Under the pieces are notes generated by a model, which worked only from the letters and a program-made list of their open reading frames with translations, was not told where the DNA came from and searched no databases. This document shows, piece by piece, positions 1 through 9,907 of a stretch of 64,000 bases of DNA (position 1 is its first letter; the number at the start of each line of letters is the position of its first letter). The stretch is from the NCBI GenBank assembly GCA_002633005.1, contig NMRA01000656.1, forward strand, positions 1 to 64,000, written 5' to 3'. The position numbers and the translations under genes are program-made. The stretch comes from Phoronis australis. Lineage: Eukaryota; Phoronida; Phoronidae.

Positions 1-48
1 TGCATAAGTGCCATAAATTTATGTACAGTCTTTTTATCATTATCATAC

Positions 49-145
49 CATCGTCAATAATCCAGTCATCATCTTGACGTTTGCGAACTATTTCAGAATA
101 CTCTTCTTCATCGACGATGTCGTACACTGCCGATTCATCTTGAGC
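49..145 (-). CDS. POLA1: POLA1 exon 3
   Basis: 97 nt between acceptor GGTTTCAG and donor GTATGA. It encodes the acidic segment with VDEEEYSEIVRKRQDDDWII, the most diagnostic stretch of the family N-terminus. Leaves in phase 1. Confidence 0.93.
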
Positions 146-3100
146 CTGAAACCATGGCAGCAGAAGTTGTGAAAGAGTTTCAAACTTAAATTATTAATAA
201 CATCTTAAAGAATGGTCGAATGATTAAACTTATGACAAAGATCACGCACACTATGATATGAAAAAAAAATAATCAAATCCTCTGGCAATTACTTTACTTG
301 TCCAGATTTACAACCATGTTTAGATTAACGTCAAATCATTTTTAAATATTAACAGCCACAGTGTTCTCCACATCTGAAAATCTAAACAGGTCGCACGCGT
401 AAAAACTGCAACATGCAGGAACCGCGCGGCGGTCAACGTTCTCCATAAGCTAGTATGCACCTAATTTTTACCCATGCATTTTAATAGTAATACACAGTAG
501 TGCAACCAAATAACTGTGCTTATTCAACTTTTTATTCATTTGTATTGCTGTCTGACGTTGTCGACAAAAATTCAGTTCGTACCGTTCGTGACACAGATAT
601 TTGCGATTTGTTGACCGAGCCCGGCAATATCACCACCATCCGGTCCTGGATTATCTGTCGTATCTGTATCTGAGTCAACGTCAGTATCTGAAACATCTCT
701 CGGTTTTTAAAATAATCCTTAGGCTTAGCGGTCCTTCGCCTTCCCGCAGCAGACGACACTTCTTAGTATATAGAATGCGCACGTCAATCGGTAACGGAAG
801 CCGGGATAGAATTCACTAATGTAAGGACCACGCGAGGTAAACAAGACTCTGTGAGATTACGCGAGATATTACCGTGACTTCAATGAGAGCACGTGACTTT
901 GGCTACAATTTCTCAGCACGAGACATATATTTTGAACTTTACTCAGTGACGTCATCCACTGTCCCAAATCTCGGAATACTCCCCCGAAATCGCAAACGTC
1001 AGGCACGAGCACCGAAGTCGAGTTAGCGAACGCTTGGCAGATTTTTAGAGGAAGTATGCGCCATAGATGTAATGTTCATGCTGCCTACGAAACTCCTTAT
1101 AAGGCAACGACATGAACTCGGTTAATCTCAATGGTCGGTGGCACCAAAAGTAACCAATAATATCCATCTACGTGGGAAATACACAAACAACAACCAATGA
1201 TAACCATCAAAAGCATTTTCATGCAAATGTTTATTGAGACTGGTAGCGGTAAAATCTGTGTCGTGTGTTCCACCCAATATTGAAAAATGTGCTACGAAAA
1301 ACAAAATTCTGGCCTCCCAGAAGACGGCTGTAGTCTAAACTGCTGCGCAGCGGTGTCTTTGCTGACAACATATACTTCGCTGACAACATATACTTCGCAG
1401 AACTAACCACCAAGTTTTAATTATTTTCAATGGGTAATATGATTAGTTGTCCGCCAAACACAAAAAGGTGACTTCAAAAGCGAATAGGCCTAGCGTAGGC
1501 CTAACGAACAGCGACTTTAGTGCCGGACTGCAGGTAGTGGATTAGGCATATAGGTACCACTGGGCCTTTGTTTAAATTCAATTGACTATAACTAGTTGTT
1601 CCAGATGAAGTAAATAGATAATTGAGAGATTATTTACACGCCGCGTTACACCATAAATAGACTATTGGCCCAGTCTGCCGCTTGAGTGAGACCGGTGATT
1701 AGGCTGACCAATTGGCCTTTATTCATTTTTAATGGGCTATGGCCAGTTGCTGTCAAGTGAAGACCTTATTAATGATGACGACATCTTTTTTACAAAGTAG
1801 TCCCTATATGTTTAAACTGGCCGCGGGATTTTTAAACAGGACGTGGGATTTTTAAACAGGACGCAGGACATTTAAACAAGACGTGCGTTCAGCCAAACAG
1901 GACACTGTGACACGTTAAAAGTGGGCGTGGAGAACACTGACTCTAGACAGTGAGAGTATTTACGACAATGAAAAAATGACATGTTTAAGACAGGCAGGGT
2001 ATGAAAGGTTAAGTAAATTTAAGCCACTTTTTAATATTTACTTTAAAGGTAGCAATTGAAATGGACCGTTTAATTTCTGGTCTAAGGGAATTCCATATTA
2101 TAGCAGCTGCATGGATAAAAGATCTCTTGCCCATCTCGGTTTTAATTTTTTTAGAAGAAACATTGCCAGCAACAGAAGAACGTGTAGAATATACAGCCCG
2201 ACTGTTATTGAATTTACTGCTGAGATATGCTGGAGCCAAGCCATTGATACATCTGTACATACAACAGGCAGAGAGATATTTATTTCTTTGTCTTACTTTC
2301 ATAAATCCCAGCTTGGAATACAAGTCGTCAACCCTTGTGCCCCTAATTTTAGTACCCAGGATAGCACTGGCGGCAGTGTGGCCTGGTTGATAAGTGCCCG
2401 CTTTCTGTACTCGAGGTCGTGGGTTCAAGTCCCACCAGGTCACACTGCTAAACCCTTGAGCCAGGTTTCTAGCTCCTCAGCTCGGTTTTAACCATATATT
2501 AATAAAGCATAAAAATATTTCCAGGTGATCAGTGCAATGGGCCCACATGCGAGGCCTGCGCACGTCTGGTGCAACGTGAATCAGACCGCCTGCAATTATT
2601 TTTTTTATTATTGAATTTACTGTTGAGATATGCTGGAGCCAAGCCATTGATACATCTGTACATACAACAGGCAGAGAGATATTTATTTCTTTGTCTTACT
2701 TTCATAAATCCCAGTCGTCAACCCTAGTGCCCCTAATTTTAGTACCCAGGATAGCACTGGCGGCTCTATTTTGGATCACTTGAACTTTGCTGACAAGTGT
2801 GTCACTAGTGTGCCCCCAAACCGATAAACAATAATCAATATGAGGCTGAATAATAGAATGTTAAAGGGTCTTAAGAGTACTGACATTATGAAATTTGCCT
2901 AGACGTTTAAGTACACAGATTTTCTTTGATAATATCTTTGTGATATGATCTATGAGCATATTAAATTCAAGATTGGGATCTAAAGTAAGGCCCAAGTACT
3001 TAAACTTGTCAACATTCTCGATGGGAGAACCGTTGACAGACAGGGATAGTTTTTGTTGTTTTAATTTCTGGTGGGTTCCAAACAGCATCGACTTGGTTTT

Positions 3101-6100
3101 ACTAACGTTAAGAGTCAAATTATTTTGAATCAGCCAGTCATGGATAAGGGCTAACTCATCGTTGAGAGAAGTTTCGAGTTCTTTTACTGATCCAGCTGTG
3201 GACATAATTGCAGTGTCATCAGCGTATAAAACTGGGACACTGTTGTGGAGGACAGTAGGGAGGTCGTTAACAAAAATAGTGAACAATAGAGGGCCTAAAA
3301 TGGAACCCTGGGGTACCCCCGTGATTACGGTTGAGTAGTCAGAAAGTATACCACCGTATTTGGTGGCCTGTTTACGATCGTATAAGTAGTTTCTAAACCA
3401 AAGGAGTTCGTTATCATTAACTCCATAAGACTCTAGTTTCTGCAACAGGATACCATGGTCCACAGTGTCAATGGCTTTCTTAAGGTCAACAAAGACAGCA
3501 CCAGTAAGTCTCCCCTGATCCATATTATTAAAGATAAACTCAGTAGCACGAATGTTTGTAGTAAGAGTGGAATGCAAGGGGCGGAAACCAGACTGTGCTG
3601 CCAAGAGAAGGGAATTTTGCTCCAGGAACTGGTGAAGCTGCTTTTGAACACACCTTCCAAGAATTTAGGACACTGCAGGGAGGACCGATATTGGTCTATA
3701 ATTATCGCAACTTGACTTTTTACCATCTTAAGATACAGAGGCAAATGTAAAAAACTAAAATTGCCACTAGGGGGCACAGCGGTATTCGGGTGGGTCCGAA
3801 ACTCGTCCCCCTCTGTTGACAACCCCATACAAACACACCCACCAAATTTCATTAAGATCCTGCAAGAAGTTTCAGAGGCGGATCTACGGGGGGGGTTCAG
3901 GGGGTTTAAACCCCCCCCCCTTGGGCCAGGACCCAAAATTAAAAAAAAACAAAAACGTCGTCACCAAAACAAAAACGACACCACCAGCGTGTGTAAACCC
4001 CAAGTAAACCAACTTGGAAAAAAATGAGGGGGGGGTTCACTCTGAAAAAATAAATTTTTGAATTGCAAATTGCTGTTATGAAAATCAACGCATTTTGAGT
4101 CTTCGTGGATCATCGGCAAAACGCGCGGAGATCAATTGTGGGCGCGCTTCCGTCGACACTTCTGAAGTTGCCAAGCATTTTAGATGGATTCACCGCTGAA
4201 AGAGCAGCTCTATAGCTGATTTCTTTAGATAACTAGCTTCTTTACTCTAAGATATAATTTGATTTGATTAGGGGAAATACTGTGGTGCCGCAACCCTGAT
4301 ATTCAGGCAAATTGACGTGCAACGTTTTTACCTCATCTGTCATTCCATTATACCCTACACGTTTGTAACTCGAATTTGACTGGTGTATAGTAAAGTTGTC
4401 TTGCGCAATACATACAGTGTAGCCTACATGTACATGTAGTATTTTTGAAAAGAACTCGTTTTCCGAAGAATTACTATTGTCGCGGGCGCCGTGGTCTGGT
4501 CGCGGAACCGTTTGAAGATGCACTCTAACAAGCTATGTCTATACAAAAAATGACCAAGGGGGCACTCACATTGACAAAGTGACCGCATTCGCGAACAGTG
4601 TACAGTACCAGAAATTGCGGGGAGGCTGTATTTTTACAGCAAAGTCTTGAGGGACTCGTGCGATGTTCAATAGGCCTCCTAAGGAGCTCTAGTTCCGACC
4701 TCAATACCTACCGTCTTTCTACCTGCAATAAGCACCACTGCTGTCTTCTATACTGGCAATTTCCGCAGAAATTCCCACCCGATGAAACGCCCATGACCAT
4801 GGGCATTTATTTGATGTTAGTACTTGGGGTTTCAAGCGTTCAGACATTGGGACGTTTATTCCGAAAATGGCAAGAGATGCAAATAGGTCCTGGGATACAT
4901 CGACTAGGTTTGAAGTAGTTCATGATGAACGGATCAAATTTAGTTGCGCATGTAAGTCTTTTGAATGGACTTGGCAACCTCAGGGGGTTTCATAGTGCCA
5001 ATTGAGCTGCCAAACGACATTGTAGAGGCTTACAAGCTCATTGACACAGCAGTTGACGAAGTGCAAGCGTTGGGAACAAACATCAAAGATGCCTGGGTAG
5101 AATGGTTCCAAGACGAGCAAACCATTGGATCCCGCGATATACAGATTCCTCGGCAGTCCAGACAACAGCAGAATAGGACTAACGTTCCTGGATACATACC
5201 CACGTAATAAGATATAATTCTACACAGTTTGTACATAATGTCGGTTTTTATGCTTGTATACAATGAAAACGAAATAGAAATTATTTTTGGTCATGCCAAA
5301 TTTACCCAATACAGCAGAGGGTCTACGAGTGCACAAAAACTGATTCTGGTTTGTATTTCCACTTGGCTCTGTCTGCTTCATATCCAAAATTAATTTCACG
5401 TAGTGCGTAGTTAAATTTGTACTCAATACTTGTTTCTTCCAGTGAGTATTACAGAACGGTGCGAAAACCCTTCCTAGACAACCTCTCGCAGCAGTTGACG
5501 ACCAAATGTATAAAATACACGTACATGTATGAGCAACCACTGGGAATTTAAAAGTGTCTAGAGAGAGGTTTTCAATTCAAAAGTTTTTGCATAGTACGCT
5601 TTAGGTCTCGCGAACTAGTCTGGTGATGTTTTTTTACCAAAGTGTGCTTTGTAAAACTATTCATCTCAGCCAGAACTGTTTGGTCCCGCGACAGATCGAC
5701 TATTTTTCTAGGGATAATAAGCACAGGTGTACTTTTGGTCTCGTGATGGACCAGGCGTTTTTGTGTACTCTCAGTGTACATCTGGTCCCTCTGCGAACTG
5801 GTCCTGATTATCTTTTCACCACGATGTACAGAATGTTTTGGTTTCGTGAAACTGTTTTCATATGATTCGTTTCCAAATACATTTGACGTTTTTCAATTGT
5901 TGTCAACGTGATTCAGCTTAATAAAGTGATACTTAATTGTTTATTGTCGCTTTTAGTAATATACTATGTGTTGAGAGCACCATCGTTTGCCAGTTTTTCT
6001 CATAACGAGACAGAACACATGTTTATTTCGAGACTAACAGTACAGGTCTTTGTTCTTAAACAACTTGAGGCTGCTGTTACGCGATCATCTGATATTCAAT

Positions 6101-9100
6101 TTTTTACTCCCCGTCGGTGCTTCTTATGCTCTTGAATATTTGGTAGTTGGCTAAACCCACACACACACCACACCTTTTCATATACGACTTTTCGCATGCT
6201 AAAAAGGTGTGTATAAGCAGATGTTCCAACAAAAATTTTTGCTGGTGGCGCGACTCATACCCAGATGTGCACAAATATGGTTTCACGAAACTTATGAGCC
6301 ACGTTCATGCGACGAAATCGAGAAGGATTTTAAATTATCTTAAGAAAAACTCAAGAGACATGTTAAGTGCCAGAAACTTACCAGGATGCATGGAAATTTC
6401 ACTATTTGGCTACAAAAACAAAAAATTGTTTTACACGGAGGGGGGGAAACCCCCCCTCCCGACCCCCCCCCCTCTCGGCGCCACGCGCCTAGGATTCGAC
6501 CTTTGCGGGAATCCTAAACCCCCCCTTACTGAAAACGTAGATCCGCCCCTGAGTTTAGGAGATACAGCCACAGACGCCGCACGCCCAGACAGAGATGACA
6601 GCAATATGCATCGACATATAAATATGTGGGCACATGAAAACTAAACTTGCCACTAGAGGGTACACCTGTAATCAGATCCGTCTGAAAGTTCGCTCATGTC
6701 GTCCCATCCATGAAAGGAACACATGTGCAGAATTTAATGAACATACGTCAAAAGGTTTTGGAGATAGAGCAGCGGTTGCCCGACAAACGGACAAGGATGA
6801 TAGCATAATGCGTCCTTTTATAAATATGTGGGCGCATAGAACAACTTTTAAGTTAAACTTTTAACTTAAAAAGTTTTACTGCTCAAAAAACTTTTAACTT
6901 AAAAGTTATTTTCTTAACACTAAAAGCTTTTCAGCCAAAAAACTGGAGTTAATATTAGCAATGGTACTTTTACCGTTTCTTCATATTTTACTCTTTCACC
7001 AGTTTGCCTCGCTTTCTTGAACTTTTCGAGAGCCGCAAATCGTCCAGATTTGTCCACTCTTGACCTCCTTGAGCGGTTTCTTGCAAGAGAGGCACCTGCA
7101 ATAGTAGGGCACACCAGGCATATATTTACCAACATTCAAATCAATACTTTTCCATGTTTATGTGCCTAATATATTGATGTGTATTGAGTTTGGTCAGATC
7201 CAATACCATTGATCAATATCAAGTTGGGAAGATGACTTAAACACTTTTCAACAATAATGGGTGCCCGATTGCCCGTGTACATGTAGATTTTGCGTCGATG
7301 GGCAAGTTAAAAACCTGGCCGCATAAGCAAGTAGATCCTAAGATTGTCTGCTCGACATTTGCTCCAAAGTAACGAACCCTGACACAAGTCTAAAAACCGA
7401 TGAAAAAGCCCGTGTGGCCGTCAACGAAACTCCCATCTTTGAATGATCACCGAAAGGAAAATAGAACGAGTGTGATACAGTGTGCACAGATGACGCCCGC
7501 GGTCAAATCCTTTCAGTTTTCTGAACGTGACCTGCAGTTTCTGAATAAGTTGTCACGAGATACTACTGATCATCTGCACTCTGGCAAAACGTCCAAACAA
7601 GGAAGCCCCATGCCTGGACGGCATTGGTTTAGTTGCTAAAAAACGAGTTCAGGATGAATCAAAGCAACAATATGAAATGAAAAGAGTGCGGGGATGGGTT
7701 CCGTCATGGGAAATTAGGTTTCTTGGCCTGGAGACAGTGAACAAGGGATGACGTCTGATTTTTGCCGGCGTTTACCCATGTACAGCTGGAAGCACTGTGT
7801 TCGTCGGCGGATGTAAGTCATACAGATAAGAGCAAAAGCTAAAAAATGAATGATTGACCACATATTTTCTACACTACACCACAGTTTTAAAGGCCTGGCA
7901 TTTATTTAGGGGGAATTACAAAAGAAATTCTCATGAATTCCCGGCTCCCGGTGGTGACTCCCGAAAGAAGAATAATACGGTCTTCAGGATTGTCGTTCTG
8001 AAGAATGACTTTTTCGCAGTCTATCTATTTTTCAAAAATGTAATTATTTATTGAAAATAAAAGTATATGTGGCATTATTATATGTTAAAATTTGATTTTA
8101 ATTTAATACAAGGTACCGATGACCAAAACTATGCAAGATTTTTACGGATAGCAAAAATTCAAATCAGGTTAAGCAACAACTCAAGTTTAATGCATGAGGG
8201 CGTAGGCCTATAAACTAATGCATACACAGAAGTGTCTAGAGTTCATGTCCTAGCTCATTTCGGCGCCTGTGAACGTGAGACAATGGTTCAGATACCATAG
8301 TTATTCTTCTAATTTGTCGAGTGTTTTGACACACCTTATAAATAAATGTTCTATAAGAATCATTAAAAAAATAGCAACCAGGGGCGGATCCAGGGCACGG
8401 AATAACCAGAATTTCGGCTAAATTTTGGGGACGCAGAGGCCTCGAATGAGGACCTGTTGACTAAGAAAAAAAAGGTAAACCGGGTTTGTTCAGTTTGTTC
8501 AGGGCCTATGCGTTGTATATCACCCCCGATGAGCCCCTGCTTTCGCGCACCCGAACTCCCAATTGGTATCTGTTAGAATTTCAGGGGGAGCCATGGCCCC
8601 CTTGGCCCCCTAAATCCGTCACTGGCAATTCATGTATATAGCATGCACGACACAAGAGGAGGCTCAGCACAAGCAGCCCTACGGCAACACATTACCTACG
8701 TGTGCACTTGCTCGGTGCTATTTGGGCTTGTACCTGGGGCAAGTGAATTTGTAGTTCGGGCAAGTAAAAATTTCAACTACTAAAAAGTTAATGTGGCCTA
8801 AAAAGTTAATGTTGAGCCCTGTTACAGGACTGATTATCTCCATTCTGGCATTTATGGTTGGAGGGCCAGCTCTCTTTTGTTCGATAATTGCTCTAACCTT
8901 CAATAAGATCCTATCTAGCCTGACTGGACTGTGCTGTTAAAAATATTCTAAAACTTTACACTTTTCCCACCCCCTACCATCCCCCTTTTTGGCTCTTTTT
9001 GTACTTTAAGTTTAACTCAATCAATAACTCCTTAAGAGTCGGACTCGATATCTTCAGATCAGAGTTTTGTGTAATTGTTATGGTAATCGCCAGATGGCGT

Positions 9101-9888
9101 GTTGAAGTTGATGGCTGATAAAGTTGTTTGTTAGTATATGACATTGGCTCGGTTTTCTTCATTTATTGATCATATATGTTGGTAGCTGGTATTACCACAT
9201 ACACCACAATAATACACCACCATGTTTGTCTCAATGAGACAATTTTTTTATATGCAGCACATGTATATTCTTTTATTTTTTAAGAAATTATGTAAAATGG
9301 CAGATATTTTACGCATAATCGTCGCGTTTCAACGGCCATTTTCTCGGCAACGGCTCACACAATTTTTCTGAGTGTTGCACCATTTCCTTTGTCACACCAA
9401 GGGCTTTTCAAAAATGTATGACACATGGGTATTGCAAAAAAAAATTAAAAAAAACGTTGTCCTCCCTATTTTACGACTACTGATTTGACATATCTGTTCT
9501 TGAAAGGCTTGTCTCTTGACTGGGATCGTGACAGCAGACCATGATTGAAGCCGAACGCTCTGCTAGGCATTTCGTATGTTTAGGCTAGGCCAGATTAGTA
9601 AGTCATGAATTCAATGTTCTTTGTTTGAATACTTTTGCACCCGAAAATTAAATATTTTTGAACGGGTGACTCACGGTTCACTGCATGTGATCTTACTATA
9701 TTAAACTTTAAGTTAAGTACATTTTCCTTTAACCATTTTCTGTTTATTGGAAACAACAAACCCGAGGTACTGCGCCAAATAATCAAGTGTCTTTGATTTT
9801 AGAGCTGAATTGAAAACAAAAGACATTAACGCATTGATCAATAATAAAATAATCAAGACAATAGCCTACCTTCATCATCCGGCGCCAT
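49..9888 (-). CDS. POLA1: DNA polymerase alpha catalytic subunit, N-terminal part (three exons, runs off left edge)
   Basis: Three minus-strand exons join in phase: 9870-9888, 6974-7095 and 49-145. They give the first 79 residues of the replicative polymerase that extends RNA primers together with primase in the nucleus. Exon 1 starts MAPDDE, close to the human start MAP. Exon 2 is a basic helix with AALEKFKKARQTGERVKYE, matching the human ALERLKKAKAGEKYKYE segment. Exon 3 carries VDEEEYSEIVRKRQDDDWI, matching human VDEEQYSKLVQARQDDDWI. These belong to the polymerase-alpha N-terminal domain; the exonuclease and polymerase domains lie beyond the left edge. All donors are GT and acceptors AG, with phases 1 and 0. 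The last donor follows GAT-GAT-G at 49. Intron 2 is 6.8 kb and full of transposon relics. Identification is by recall of the human protein. Confidence 0.92.
1354..1400. repeat. Short tandem duplication
   Basis: Two adjacent copies of CTGACAACATATACTTCG inside POLA1 intron 2. Nothing else is recognised between 146 and 1800. Confidence 0.6.
1808..1890. repeat. Minisatellite, about four units of 20-24 bp
   Basis: Imperfect repeats of TTTAAACAGGACGTGGGATT in POLA1 intron 2, followed by ordinary AT-rich sequence up to the LINE at about 1985. Confidence 0.7.
2205..2374. repeat. Left copy of the long duplication flanking the SINE
   Basis: 170 bp of LINE sequence that recurs on the far side of the SINE. 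This copy keeps the reverse-transcriptase reading frame (VDDLYSKLGFMKV on the minus strand). Confidence 0.85.
2375..2607 (+). mobile_element. tRNA-derived SINE, copy 1 (inserted in the LINE)
   Basis: The head, AGTGTGGCCTGGTTGATA..., is tRNA-like with an A-box-like TGGCCTGGTTGATAAGTG and B box GGGTTCAAGTCCC. A unique body follows (CCAGGTGATCAGTGCAATGG at 2520) and then a T-rich tail. The same body and head occur in reverse at 56607-56851, which proves an interspersed family. The element is flanked by a long direct repeat of the host LINE (2205-2374 and 2608-2764). Confidence 0.85.
2608..2764. repeat. Right copy of the long duplication flanking the SINE
   Basis: 157 bp matching 2205-2374 but lacking 13 bp (CTTGGAATACAAG), which shifts the frame. 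It ends at GCACTGGCGGC like the left copy and continues into the LINE body. Confidence 0.85.
3761..3780 (+). repeat. Dispersed repeat with CTCF-like core (cluster 1, left part)
   Basis: TTGCCACTAGGGGGCACAGC begins a repeat unit that continues (GTCCGAAA, CAAATTTCATTAAGATCCTG) to 3873, where the hAT-like element interrupts it. The rest resumes at 6555 and a second unit follows with core CCACTAGAGGGTA at 6650. Confidence 0.75.
3874..6554. mobile_element. hAT-like DNA transposon relic, 2.7 kb
   Basis: Terminal inverted repeats: CAGAGGCGGATCTACGG at 3874 and, reversed, CAGGGGCGGATCTACG ending at 6554, each followed inward by G/C homopolymer runs. The flanks share AGTTT, a probable 5-bp target duplication, and the element cleanly interrupts a CTCF-like repeat unit. 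Inside, a short open frame (4965-5207) resembles the hAT transposases of the ZMYM1/THAP-linked type. The rest has no intact frame. Lies in POLA1 intron 2. Confidence 0.75.
4965..5207 (+). pseudogene. Fragment of hAT-type transposase
   Basis: Open stretch of 80 codons. Its AYKLIDTAVDEV, WVEWFQDEQ and NRTNVPGYIPT pattern matches the region before the C-terminal dimerisation part of hAT transposases, where a helical AY.LI segment is followed by RQ..R.NVPA..P. No catalytic residues are in this piece. It sits inside terminal inverted repeats, so it is the remnant of that element's own gene. Family assignment is by recalled pattern. Confidence 0.55.
6555..6860 (+). repeat. Dispersed repeat with CTCF-like core (cluster 1, right part)
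   Basis: Resumes AGTTTAGGAGATACAGCC, then ends one unit with ATAAATATGTGGGCACATGA. A second unit begins TTGCCACTAGAGGGTACACC and ends ATAAATATGTGGGCGCATAG. The same unit ends recur at 31495-31515. Confidence 0.75.
6842..6905. repeat. AT-rich inverted repeat
   Basis: ACTTTTAAGTTAAACTTTTA and TAACTTAAAAGTT alternate, giving several overlapping hairpins between the repeat cluster and POLA1 exon 2. Confidence 0.6.
6974..7095 (-). CDS. POLA1: POLA1 exon 2
   Basis: 122 nt between acceptor TATTGCAG and donor GTAAAAGT. It encodes a basic, Arg/Lys-rich helix that includes RFAALEKFKKARQTGERVKY. Enters in phase 1, leaves in phase 0. Confidence 0.92.
7096..8378. other. POLA1 intron 1, no recognised feature
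   Basis: No exon, repeat or RNA gene recognised here. Short open frames (for example 7400-7639) have no recognisable motif and no support. Confidence 0.5.
8379..8624. mobile_element. Short non-autonomous DNA element (MITE-like)
   Basis: Begins CAGGGGCGGATCCAGGG and ends with the reverse of CAGTGACGGATTTAGGG. These ends resemble those of the 3874-6554 element. Flanks are GCAAC and GCAAT, compatible with a 5-bp target duplication with one change. 246 bp, no coding capacity, in POLA1 intron 1. Confidence 0.65.
8740..8941 (+). repeat. Repeat with conserved C-terminal-like reading frame, copy 1
   Basis: GGGCAAGTAAAAATTTC-type motifs are followed by a frame reading ILAFMVGGPALFCSIIAL and ending SSLTGLCC-stop at 8938-8940. 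A second copy is at 58850-59204 with the same frame and stop. The encoded segment is hydrophobic. Not a gene on present evidence. Confidence 0.55.
9870..9888 (-). CDS. POLA1: POLA1 exon 1 (start codon)
   Basis: ATG at 9888-9886 in the context GAGAAATGGCG. Six codons (MAPDDE) plus one base, then donor GTAGGC. I chose this start because the leftover G joins exon 2 in frame and MAP matches the human N-terminus. Confidence 0.8.
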
Positions 9889-9896
9889 TTCTCAAA

Positions 9897-9907
9897 TTTA
9901 GCGGGAG
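9897..9907 (+). promoter_or_regulatory. E2F-like site just upstream of the POLA1 start codon
   Basis: TTTAGCGGGAG lies 9-19 bp upstream of the POLA1 ATG and resembles the E2F consensus TTTSGCGGGA. POLA1 is a classic S-phase E2F target in animals, so the position makes sense. One mismatch to consensus; function is inferred. Confidence 0.45.

Larger units (their letters stand above)
1985..3716 (-). pseudogene. 5'-truncated non-LTR retrotransposon (CR1/L2-like reverse transcriptase)
   Basis: Minus-strand reverse transcriptase relic. The open stretch at 3604-2861 has the GFRPLHST motif, then DLKKAIDTVDHGILLQKL, GVPQGSILGPLLF and the catalytic YADD box (LYADDTAIM), then KFKYLGLTLDPN. The C-terminal tail (NGLAPAYL, IIWNSLRPEI) is read at about 2370-2009 and ends in a stop at 2009. 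The order and motifs fit the CR1/L2/Jockey group. It is dead: a TAA interrupts the upstream part near 3675, a SINE with duplicated flanks sits in the C-terminal region, and the endonuclease half is missing, with a different repeat starting at about 3720. It lies inside POLA1 intron 2 in the same orientation as the gene. Confidence 0.88.

Noticed and set aside
2375-2450. A functional tRNA gene
   Set aside because: The stems do not fold as a tRNA and the same head plus body occurs at 56607-56851, so it is a SINE.
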